Below are positions 54,294 through 61,658 of a DNA stretch of 64,000 nt, in pieces (positions within the stretch are counted from its first letter, which is position 1; the number at the start of each line of letters is the position of its first letter). The DNA comes from Streptantibioticus rubrisoli (lineage in GTDB: Bacteria; Actinomycetota; Actinomycetes; Streptomycetales; Streptomycetaceae). The notes beneath the pieces were generated by a model. That model saw nothing but the letters and a program-made list of their open reading frames with translations, made no database searches and was not told the origin of the DNA. Location: assembly GCF_024436055.1 (NCBI RefSeq), contig NZ_JANFNH010000002.1, positions 124,001 through 188,000 on the forward strand, written 5' to 3'. The translations under genes and the position numbers were made by a program.

Positions 54294-54707
54294 ATGCGGT
54301 TCATGATGATCGTCAAGGCCAGCGCCGACTCCGAGGCGGGCGTGCTGCCGAGCAAGGAGCTGGTCGCGGCCATGGGCAGGTACAACGAGGAACTGGCCAA
54401 GGCGGGGGTACTGCTGGCCGCCGACGGGTTGCATGCCAGTTCCAAGGGGGCGCGGGTGGCGTTCTCCGGAGGGAGGCCCACGGTGACCGACGGTCCGTTC
54501 GCGGAGACCAAGGAGCTGATCGCCGGTTTCTGGATCATCCAGGCGCAGTCGCTGGACGAGGCCGTCGAGTGGGCCTCGCGGGTGCCGTTCGAGGAGGGCG
54601 AGATCGAGGTGCGGCAGGTCTTCGAGCCCACCGACTTCCCGGCCGACGTCCTGCCGCCCGAGGACGCGGCGCGGGAGCAGGCCCTGCGGCAGACTCTGGG
54701 ACGCTAG
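54294..54707 (+). CDS. DGPF-domain (YCII-related) protein partner of the ECF42 sigma factor
   Basis: The product is 137 aa from ATG 54294 with an AAGGAG ribosome site. MRFMMIVKASADSEAG opens a YCII-like ferredoxin fold, and TDGPFAETKELIAGFWII holds the DGPF motif that names the family. PTDFPADVLPPE closes the conserved region. DGPF genes are regularly found beside ECF42 sigma factors and are usually their targets; here the sigma gene starts 100 bp downstream in the same direction. Biochemical activity is not established. Confidence 0.92.
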   Translation: MRFMMIVKASADSEAGVLPSKELVAAMGRYNEELAKAGVLLAADGLHASSKGARVAFSGGRPTVTDGPFAETKELIAGFWIIQAQSLDEAVEWASRVPFEEGEIEVRQVFEPTDFPADVLPPEDAAREQALRQTLGR

Positions 54708-54807
54708 GCGGCCTCGGGGATACCGGGTGCGTTCGCGCGTAGTCCGGTGCGGTACTCGACACTCCCGAGTTGCGGAAGGGCGGTGTGCGCTGCTCTGATG
54801 GGGCGGC

Positions 54808-56109
54808 GTGACGGGTTCGGACATCCACGGCGCGATCGACGCGGTCTGGCGGATCGAGTCGGCGAGAGTGATCGCCGGTCTCACCCGTATCGTCCGCGAT
54901 GTCGGACTCGCCGAGGAACTCGCACAGGACGCGCTGGTCGCCGCGCTCGAACAGTGGCCGGAGTCGGGCATCCCGCGCAACCCGGGCGCCTGGCTCATGG
55001 CCACGGCCAAGCACCGGGCGATCGATCTGGTGCGGCGCCAGCAGCGACTGGACGACAAGGTCCAGCAGCTCGGCCGGGAGCTGGAGACCGAACAGCGCAT
55101 CGCGGAGCAGGACTTCGAGGCGGTGCTGGACACCGACTTCGGCGATGACCTGCTGCGGCTGATGTTCATCTCCTGTCATCCGGTGCTCTCCACCGAGGCC
55201 CGGGTCGCGCTGACGCTACGGCTGCTGGGCGGGCTGAGCACCGCGGAGATCGCCCGCGCCTTCCTGGTGACCGAGCCGACCGTCGCCCAGCGGATCGTGC
55301 GGGCGAAGCGCACCCTGGCCAAGGAGCACGTCCCCTTCGAGGTGCCCGAAGGCCCGGAACTCGCCGACCGGTTGTCCTCCGTGCTGGAGGTCATCTACCT
55401 GGTGTTCAACGAGGGTTACTCGGCGACCGCGGGCGATGACTGGATGCGGCCCGCGCTGTGCGAGGAGGCGCTGCGGCTCGGCCGTGTGCTGGCCGAACTG
55501 GTACCGCAGGAGCCGGAGGCGCACGGGCTGGTGGCGCTGATGGAGATCCAGGCGTCCAGATCGGCCGCCCGCACCGGCCCCGACGGTGAGCCCGTGCTAC
55601 TGCTGGACCAGGACCGCTCCCGCTGGGACCAGTTGCTGATCCACCGCGGGCTGGCGGCCCTCGAGCGTGCCGAGAAGCTGGGCGGCGCCCTCGGGCCGTA
55701 CGCGCTGCAGGCCGCGATCGCCGCCTGCCACGCCCAGGCCCGTACCGCGCAGGAGACCGACTGGCAGCGGATCGCCGCGCTGTACGAGGCGTTGGCGCAC
55801 CTGGCGCCGTCGCCCGTCGTGGAGTTGAACCGGGCGGTCGCGCTGGCGATGGCGTACGGCCCGGCCGCAGGGCTGGAACTCGCCGACGAACTGGCCGCGG
55901 AACCGTCGCTGCGCGACTACCATCTGCTGCCCAGTGTGCGCGGTGATCTGCTGGCCAGGCTCGGCCGACTCGCCGAAGCGCGCGAGGAGTTCGAGCGCGC
56001 GGCGGCGCTCACCAGGAACGAACGTGAGCGCACTCTGCTCTTGGCACGCGCCGCCGAGTGCCGCCGTACTGGAGAGGGTGGCCCCACGCCGTACAGGAAC
56101 GGGCACTAG
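54808..56109 (+). CDS. ECF42-type sigma factor with C-terminal TPR-like extension
   Basis: The product is 433 aa from GTG 54808. Sigma region 2 (about 15-80, AEELAQDALVAALEQWP and RNPGAWLMATAKHRAIDLVR) and region 4 (about 120-175, TLRLLGGLSTAEIARAFLVT, then EPTVAQRIVRAKR) are followed by a 230-residue C-terminal domain (VIYLVFNEGYSATAGDDWMR...) typical of ECF42. The extension is thought to take the place of an anti-sigma factor; none is encoded here. It directs RNA polymerase to a small regulon, generally DGPF-protein genes such as the one just upstream. Confidence 0.93.
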   Translation: MTGSDIHGAIDAVWRIESARVIAGLTRIVRDVGLAEELAQDALVAALEQWPESGIPRNPGAWLMATAKHRAIDLVRRQQRLDDKVQQLGRELETEQRIAEQDFEAVLDTDFGDDLLRLMFISCHPVLSTEARVALTLRLLGGLSTAEIARAFLVTEPTVAQRIVRAKRTLAKEHVPFEVPEGPELADRLSSVLEVIYLVFNEGYSATAGDDWMRPALCEEALRLGRVLAELVPQEPEAHGLVALMEIQASRSAARTGPDGEPVLLLDQDRSRWDQLLIHRGLAALERAEKLGGALGPYALQAAIAACHAQARTAQETDWQRIAALYEALAHLAPSPVVELNRAVALAMAYGPAAGLELADELAAEPSLRDYHLLPSVRGDLLARLGRLAEAREEFERAAALTRNERERTLLLARAAECRRTGEGGPTPYRNGH

Positions 56110-56203
56110 CCTGTCCGCCGCGCGTGACCGGTCCGACCGGGCCGGCCGCCACCTAACGAATCGGTACGTACGGAACGAAGTCGGCGAAAGGGACCTGCTC
56201 ACC

Positions 56204-57616
56204 ATGCCGCTCAAGCGCCCGCACCACCACCGCGAAGCCAGCCCCCACCTCACGGTGAACCCGGTCTTCACCCGGGAGCCCATCAGCGTCCCCCGGTTCG
56301 AGCTGCCCGAGGAGGGGATCGACCCCGACACCGCGTACCAGATCGTGCACGACGAGTTGATGCTCGACGGCAACGCCCGGCTGAACCTGGCCACCTTCGT
56401 CAGCACCTGGGCCGAACCGCAGGCGCAGCGGTTGATGGCCGAGTGCGCCGAGAAGAACATGATCGACAAGGACGAGTACCCGCAGACCGCCGAGGTGGAG
56501 GCGCGCTGCGTCCACATGCTCGCCGACCTGTGGAACGCCCCCGACTCCCATGCGGCGGTGGGCTGTTCGACCACCGGCTCCAGCGAGGCCGCGATGCTGG
56601 CGGGCCTGGCCCTCAAGCGGCGCTGGCAGCACCGCCGCCGCGCCGAGGGCAAGCCGACCGAGCGGCCGAACATGGTCATGGGCATCAACGTGCAGGTCTG
56701 CTGGGAGAAGTTCGCCGACTACTTCGAGGTCGAACCCCGCTACGTGCCCATGGAGGGCAACCGCTTCACGTTGTCCGCCGACGCGGCCGCCGAGCTGTGC
56801 GACGAGAACACCATCGGTGTCGTCGCGGTGCTTGGCTCGACCTTCGACGGCGCGTACGAGCCGGTGGCCGAGATATGCGCGGCCCTCGACGCGCTCCAGG
56901 AGCGCACCGGCATCGACGTTCCGGTCCATGTGGACGGCGCCTCCGGTGCCATGATCGCCCCGTTCCTCGACCCCGACCTGGTATGGGACTTCCGGCTGCC
57001 GCGGGTAGCCTCCATCAACACCTCCGGGCACAAGTACGGCCTGGTCATGCCGGGTGTGGGCTGGGCGCTGTGGCGGGACGCGGAAGCGCTGCCGAAGGAC
57101 CTGGTATTCCACGTCAACTACCTCGGCGGCGACATGCCGACCTTCGCGCTCAACTTCTCCCGGCCCGGCGCCCAGGTGATCGCGCAGTACTACAACTTCC
57201 TGCGGCTGGGCTTCGACGGCTACCGCCGCGTCCAGCAGCACTGCCGGGACGTGGCGACCCGACTCGCCGGCGGCATCGCCAAGTTGGGACCGTTCACCCT
57301 GATCACCGACGGCAGCGAGCTGCCCGTCTTCGCGTTCCGGGTGAACGAGGAGATCACCAACTTCACCGTCTTCGACGTCTCCGCCGCACTGCGCGAGCGC
57401 GGCTGGCTGGTCCCGGCGTACACCTTCCCGGCCAACCGCACCGACCTCGCGGCGCTGCGCGTCGTCATCCGCAACGGCTTCGGCCACGACCTGGCGGACC
57501 TCTTCCTTGAGGACCTGCGCCGGGTGCTGCCGCGACTCCAGTCGCAGGTCCGGCCCCACCGCGACGAGGAGAACGCGGGCGCCTTCGCACACGGCGCGGA
57601 GACCAAGTCCCGGTAG
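56204..57616 (+). CDS. gadB: Glutamate decarboxylase (PLP-dependent)
   Basis: The product is 470 aa from ATG 56204, with AAAGGGA upstream. It matches GadB along its length: NLATFVSTWAEPQAQRLMAE, GCSTTGSSEAAMLAGLALKR, HVDGASGAMIAPF (Asp contacting PLP nitrogen) and SINTSGHKYGLVMPG, with Lys277 as the PLP Schiff-base lysine. It converts glutamate to GABA and CO2, consuming a proton. No glutamate/GABA antiporter gene adjoins; the APC permease at 11023-12630 is too far to infer a link. The gene ends before a possible terminator shared with the converging P450. Confidence 0.95.
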   Translation: MPLKRPHHHREASPHLTVNPVFTREPISVPRFELPEEGIDPDTAYQIVHDELMLDGNARLNLATFVSTWAEPQAQRLMAECAEKNMIDKDEYPQTAEVEARCVHMLADLWNAPDSHAAVGCSTTGSSEAAMLAGLALKRRWQHRRRAEGKPTERPNMVMGINVQVCWEKFADYFEVEPRYVPMEGNRFTLSADAAAELCDENTIGVVAVLGSTFDGAYEPVAEICAALDALQERTGIDVPVHVDGASGAMIAPFLDPDLVWDFRLPRVASINTSGHKYGLVMPGVGWALWRDAEALPKDLVFHVNYLGGDMPTFALNFSRPGAQVIAQYYNFLRLGFDGYRRVQQHCRDVATRLAGGIAKLGPFTLITDGSELPVFAFRVNEEITNFTVFDVSAALRERGWLVPAYTFPANRTDLAALRVVIRNGFGHDLADLFLEDLRRVLPRLQSQVRPHRDEENAGAFAHGAETKSR

Positions 57617-57661
57617 GCGGCCAGTGGTTGGGGTTGGTTCGGCATCGCCGGTTCACAACGG

Positions 57662-57702
57662 CTGAGCCCAGCGGTGCCGAGCCGACCGCGACCACGGCTC
57701 AG
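57662..57702. terminator. Possible bidirectional terminator between gadB and the P450
   Basis: CTGAGCC (57662-57668) and GGCTCAG (57696-57702) are inverted repeats with a 27-nt GC-rich loop, in the 82-bp gap between converging stops. The right arm contains the P450 stop codon. The large loop makes this less certain than the other hairpins. Confidence 0.4.
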
Positions 57703-58876
57703 AACCGCACGGGCAACTCCCGTACCCCACGCAGCAGGCTGGGCCGCCAGTTGAGCGCGGACGGATCCGCGTCCAGGGCCAGCCGCGGGCACCGCTCGAA
57801 CAGCGTCCGCAGCGCGATGGCCGCCTCCAGCCGGGCGAGCGGCGCCCCGAGGCAGTGGTGGATGCCGTGCCCGAACCCCAGATGGCCGCCGCGGTCGGCC
57901 CCGGCGCGGCGGATGTCGAAGCGGTCGGGGTCCGGGACCAGCCGGGGATCGCGCCCCACCGACGCGAGGACCGGCAGCACCGGCTCCCCGGCCGGAATGA
58001 CGCTACCGCCGATCTCCACCGGTTCCGAGGTGAACCGGTAGGACGTGGACTGCGCCGGACCGTCGTACCGCAGCACCTCCTCCACCGCGTCGTCGACCAG
58101 GCTCAAGTCCGCGCGCAACGCCGCGAGTTGCCCGGGATGCCGGAGCAAGGTGAGTGCGGCCGTGGAGATCAGGTTGACCGTCGTCTCGTGCCCGGCGACG
58201 AGCAGCAGGAACGCCATGCCGAGCATCTCCTCGGTAGAGAGCTCCTCGGCCCGTACCAGGGCGCTGAGCAGGTCGCCACCGGGGGACCGGCGCTTGCCTT
58301 CGATGAGTTCGGCCAGATACCCGGTCATGGCCTGGGCGGCGGCGGTCGCCGCCTGGGGGCTGCTGGGATGGACCGTTTGCGTCGACCATCCGTGGAAGCT
58401 CTCCCGGTCCTCGACGGGTACCCCCATCAGTTCGCAGATGACCGACATCGGCAGTGGCAACGCGAACGACGCCACGAGATCGGCTCGGCCCAACGGCAGC
58501 ACGGCGTCCAGGAGTTCGTCGGTGATCCGCTGGACGCGGGGTCGTAGCGCCTCGATCCGCCGGGAGGTGAACTCCTTGGCGACCAGCTTGCGTAGTCGGA
58601 TGTGCCGCGGCGGGTCGGTCTGCAGCATGTTCAGGCCGACGGCATAGCCGCCGTCGTCCTCCCAGGCCGAGGAGTGCCGTACGTCGTTGCACAACCGCGG
58701 GTCGGTCAGCGCGGCCCGGACCTCCTCATGGCCGACGACCAGCCACACCCCCGTCCCGTCGGGGGCGGTCACCCGGTGCACCGCACCCGCTCCCGCAGAT
58801 GCGCGTAGAGCGGGTAGGGGTCGGTGAAGAAGTCCACTCCGGGCGGGGTGAGTTGCTCAAGGGACGGCATGGTCAT
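57699..58876 (-). pseudogene. Cytochrome P450 interrupted by a single-base frameshift
   Basis: The N terminus starts at ATG 58876 (AAGGGAG ribosome site) and reads MTMPSLEQLTPPGVDFF, then YPLYAHLRER before running into a stop. The rest, from VHRVTAPDGTGVWLVVGHEE, is in another frame and continues to 57699. Restoring one G in the short run at 58786-58788 joins them through RER-GAVHRVT. The remaining motifs are intact: AGHETTVNL (I helix) and FGHGIHHCLGAPLARLE (heme Cys). Total length would be about 392 aa. No ferredoxin gene adjoins. It is divergent from a TetR gene with a complex dyad region between. It may be a true pseudogene or an assembly indel. Confidence 0.82.
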
Positions 58877-58970
58877 GGTGGGGACTCCCTTCATCGTTCC
58901 ATGGCGTTGCGCGCGTCGCGTGACGCGTGCGGGAGGGACCGACACCTGACGCACCTGATGCCCAATCAAC

Positions 58971-58986
58971 CGGGGAGCGCTCCCCG
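58971..58986. promoter_or_regulatory. Perfect 16-bp palindrome in the P450-TetR divergent region
   Basis: CGGGGAGCGCTCCCCG equals its reverse complement. It lies 95 bp upstream of the P450 start and 71 bp upstream of the TetR start. It is a candidate operator for the P450 promoter, or a GC-rich chance palindrome. Confidence 0.45.
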
Positions 58987-59002
58987 TTTCCCCCGCGTGG
59001 GG

Positions 59003-59049
59003 ACCCTAACACCGAACCGGGGAGTGGTCCACGGTTCCCTTGTTAGGGT
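59003..59049. promoter_or_regulatory. Nested inverted repeats in front of the TetR gene (likely operator)
   Basis: An outer pair ACCCTAAC (59003-59010)/GTTAGGGT (59042-59049) encloses an inner pair GAACCG (59014-59019)/CGGTTC (59032-59037) with nearly the same centre. TAGGGT at 59044-59049 could be the -10 box of the TetR gene, seven bases before its ATG, so a bound repressor would block it. Confidence 0.6.
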
Positions 59050-59056
59050 GCGGACC

Positions 59057-59731
59057 ATGGGAGCGAGTGAGGACGGTACGGCGCCGCTGCGGCGGGACGC
59101 GCGACGCAACCGGGAGCTGCTGATCGCGGCTGCCCGGCAGATCTACGCCGAGCAGGGGCTGGACGCGCCGCTGGACGAGATCGCCCGCCGGGCGGGGGTG
59201 GGCAACGCCACCTTGTACCGGCGCTTCCCCGACCGGGCGGCGCTCATCGAGGCCGTCTTCCACGACTCGCTGGCCGCGACGCTGCGCGCGGGCGAGGAGG
59301 CCCGGTGCAGCGCGGACGCGTGGCGCGGGCTGACCGCCTACCTGGAGCACGTCTTCGCCGGGCTGGCCGCCGACCGGGGCGCCAACGACCTGATGACCAC
59401 CGGGATTTCCGGGGTGCCGTCACTGGAGGCGCTGCACGAGCACAACCGGGAGACCATCGGCATCCTGATCGACCGCGCGCAGCGGCAGGGCACCATGCGC
59501 GGTGACATCGCCACCGAGGACCTGCTGTTCAGCCTGGCCGCACTCGGCAGGGTCGTGCCCGCCTCGGTCGCCGTCAACCCGCAGGCCTGGCGGCGATACC
59601 TCGCCCTGCTGCTCGACGGACTGCGTGCGCAGGCGGCGCGCCCGCTTCCGGCGCCGCCGCTCACCCTGGAGGAGCTCGGCGGCGTACTGCGCGAGCTCGG
59701 GCCGCACCGGGCGTCCCGTACGACTCAATGA
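59057..59731 (+). CDS. TetR-family regulator divergent from the frameshifted P450
   Basis: The product is 224 aa from ATG 59057. The helix-turn-helix region is clear (NRELLIAAARQIYAEQGLDA, then LDEIARRAGVGNATLYRRFP, with DRAALIEAVF). The C-terminal domain (TetR_C type with SLEALHEHNRETIGILIDRA) binds an unknown ligand. The longer open frame back to 58799 is not supported. The ATG lies only seven bases after a TAGGGT element, so the message may be leaderless; a weak AGGG is the only ribosome-site candidate. It probably represses itself and the P450 through the dyads at 58971-59049. Confidence 0.9.
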   Translation: MGASEDGTAPLRRDARRNRELLIAAARQIYAEQGLDAPLDEIARRAGVGNATLYRRFPDRAALIEAVFHDSLAATLRAGEEARCSADAWRGLTAYLEHVFAGLAADRGANDLMTTGISGVPSLEALHEHNRETIGILIDRAQRQGTMRGDIATEDLLFSLAALGRVVPASVAVNPQAWRRYLALLLDGLRAQAARPLPAPPLTLEELGGVLRELGPHRASRTTQ

Positions 59732-59742
59732 TGACAACCAGC

Positions 59743-59759
59743 CTCCGGTGGTACCGGAG
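59743..59759. terminator. Short hairpin after the TetR gene
   Basis: CTCCGG (59743-59748) and CCGGAG (59754-59759) pair with a 5-nt loop, 12 bp after the TetR stop and followed by TTTGATGT. It may be a weak terminator or a regulator site upstream of the TPR gene. Confidence 0.4.
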
Positions 59760-59860
59760 TTTGATGTCACAACCCACGTACAGGTTGATCCGGTGAAGTG
59801 CCGTTCGCGCATAGGTTCTTGGTCGTAGACCGGTGTCGGCGACCAGGAAGACAGACACAC

Positions 59861-60880
59861 ATGTACAGCAAGGCGTTCGCTCCCGAGTACCAAGGCGTTC
59901 TGGGGTCCGCTCTGTCGGTGAACTCCTCGTACGAGGAGGTGCTGGCCAAGGCGACCGAGGAGCAGCGCCGCTCCACGCTGGGGTACGCGCGGGCCGGACT
60001 CGCGGTCGCCGAGGCGAACCGGCGTCTGGGCCGGGTGGCCGACGCCGAGCGGGCCTGGCGGGACAGCTACCGCGCCGCGCGGCGGGCCGGGGACAGCGCG
60101 GCGATGGCCTGGGCGCTGTGGAGCGGCGGCACGCTGGCCCGGCAGCGCGGGCGGCTCGCGCTGGCCAGGCGCTGGCTGACGGCCGCCGCCGAGTGCGCGC
60201 AGCGCGGTGGCGACCGGACCGCCCGCGGCTACGCGCTTGCCGGGCTGGCGGAGACCGGACGCATCCAGGGCGACTACGCGGCGGTCACCGAACTGCACGA
60301 GCAACTGCTGGCCGAGGCCCGGGCGCACGGCGAGGCCCGGCACACGGTGTGGGCGCTGGAGGGCATCGCGCAGATGCACCGCAACACCGGTTCGTACGAC
60401 ACCGCGTTGGCGATGTTCGAGGAGGCCGCCGAGATAGCCGCGGGCGCGGAGGACGCCCGTGGGCACGCGTGGGCGCTGCGCGGCATAGCCGATGTGGTCT
60501 CGGTACGGGGCGAGACCGAGCGGGCGCTGGAACTGCTCAGCGAGGCGGAGGCGATCTGCCGCGACATGCGGTTGGAGAGCGCGCTGGCGTACAACCACAA
60601 GATGCGGGGGAACGTGCTGTTCCGTGCCGGGCGGTACGGGGAGGCGCTCCGGGTGTACTCCGGCGCGCTGGAGGAGTTCCGGGCCATCGGTGAGCCGCGC
60701 GGCGAGGCGTTGTCCAGGCTGGGCCTGGTCAAGTCCCTTGCGCGGCTCGGCCGTTCGGTGCAGGAGACGGAGGCGGAGCTGGTGGAACTCGACGAGACGT
60801 TCCGCCGTATCGGCCTGGACCACGCCCGCTCGATGCTTCAGCGCTTCCGCGCGGAACTGGGCCCTCAGGCGGCTGCCTGA
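59861..60880 (+). CDS. Tetratricopeptide-repeat protein of unknown function
   Basis: The product is 339 aa from ATG 59861, with AGGAAG about 11 bases upstream. From residue 40 to 330 it consists of helical repeats of about 40 residues (AEANRRLGRVADAERAW, ALAGLAETGRIQGDYAAV, AQMHRNTGSYDTALAMFEEA, RGNVLFRAGRYGEALRVYSG), with the Gly, Tyr and Ala positions of TPRs. No signal peptide, DNA-binding or enzymatic domain is seen, so it is a cytosolic scaffold. The start MYSKAFAPEYQGVLG is not repeat-like. It converges with the isomerase and mannosidase-like genes and may belong to the same functional group, but that is only proximity. Confidence 0.85.
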   Translation: MYSKAFAPEYQGVLGSALSVNSSYEEVLAKATEEQRRSTLGYARAGLAVAEANRRLGRVADAERAWRDSYRAARRAGDSAAMAWALWSGGTLARQRGRLALARRWLTAAAECAQRGGDRTARGYALAGLAETGRIQGDYAAVTELHEQLLAEARAHGEARHTVWALEGIAQMHRNTGSYDTALAMFEEAAEIAAGAEDARGHAWALRGIADVVSVRGETERALELLSEAEAICRDMRLESALAYNHKMRGNVLFRAGRYGEALRVYSGALEEFRAIGEPRGEALSRLGLVKSLARLGRSVQETEAELVELDETFRRIGLDHARSMLQRFRAELGPQAAA

Positions 60881-60938
60881 AGGGTCCCGCCGGGGCGAGC
60901 CCTGTCGGGGGCGCTGGTGGGTTCGGCGCCGCGACCCG

Positions 60939-61658
60939 TCAGTGCCGGTGCACCGCGTCCGGCAGGCTGGGGTCGCCCGGATGCTCGTAGCCGGGGGAGA
61001 GGTGGACGAGCGCCGCTCGACGGCTGGCCAGCCAGTCGTCGAAGGCCTGGCCGCGCGCGGCGGAGAGGAGGTCGGCGTGGATGGACTCGCGCACCGCCTC
61101 GTAAGGGAGCACCCCGCCCGGCTCGACGCGGTGGAGCACGGCCACGTGCCAGCCGAAGACCGTCCGGACCGGACCGATCCAGGCCCCCGGCGCGGCCGAG
61201 AACACCGCGTCCTCGAAGGGACCGGCGAGCTGGCCCCGGCAAAGCGTCTCCGCGGCGCCGAGGTCGTCCAGGCACACGGCCACGGCCGCCGCGGGGGAGG
61301 ACCGGACCGCCTGGCGTACCGTACGCCGCTCGGGGCGGACCCACAGATCGAGGTTGTCCCGGTAGTACCGGAACAACTCCGCCTCGCTGACCGCGACATC
61401 CGCGGTGACCCTTTCGAACAGGGTTCGCGCGGCGTGGTCGAGGGACGGGGCGGACCGCCCCGTCTCGTGCCGCAACAGCGCCTCGGAGGCGAGCAGTTGG
61501 GCCACCCAACGCCGCAGCCGCACCCCCGCGGGCGTACCGTCCTTCGGCAGCCGCGGGCCGAGCGGCCCACTGCGCAGGTCCGCCAGCCGCTGGTCCAGCT
61601 CGACGGTGGTGATCACGCTCCCGCCCACCCGGGCGACCAGCTGCCCGTCGGCGCTCAC
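60939..61658 (-). CDS. Parvulin/SurA-like peptidyl-prolyl isomerase
   Basis: The product is 239 aa from GTG 61658, chosen because it overlaps the upstream stop as GTGA; GTG 61667 and 61664 are alternatives. The N-terminal helical part (VITTVELDQRLADL, LASEALLRHETG) resembles the SurA chaperone region. The segment GPFEDAVFSAAPGAWIGPVR, then TVFGWHVAVLHRVEPG carries the parvulin core. There is no signal peptide or lipobox, which is odd for this family, so it appears cytosolic. Tight coupling to the GH38-like gene suggests it helps fold or act with that protein. Homologues have sometimes been misnamed malonyltransferases (my recollection). Confidence 0.75.
   Translation of the reverse strand: MSADGQLVARVGGSVITTVELDQRLADLRSGPLGPRLPKDGTPAGVRLRRWVAQLLASEALLRHETGRSAPSLDHAARTLFERVTADVAVSEAELFRYYRDNLDLWVRPERRTVRQAVRSSPAAAVAVCLDDLGAAETLCRGQLAGPFEDAVFSAAPGAWIGPVRTVFGWHVAVLHRVEPGGVLPYEAVRESIHADLLSAARGQAFDDWLASRRAALVHLSPGYEHPGDPSLPDAVHRH

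Noticed and set aside
55934-56203. N-terminal extension of glutamate decarboxylase by 90 codons
   Set aside because: It overlaps the ECF sigma factor gene in another frame; ATG 56204 gives the normal GadB length.
59420-61570. 716-codon open frame on the minus strand
   Set aside because: Crosses the TetR and TPR genes in antisense and the isomerase gene in the wrong frame.
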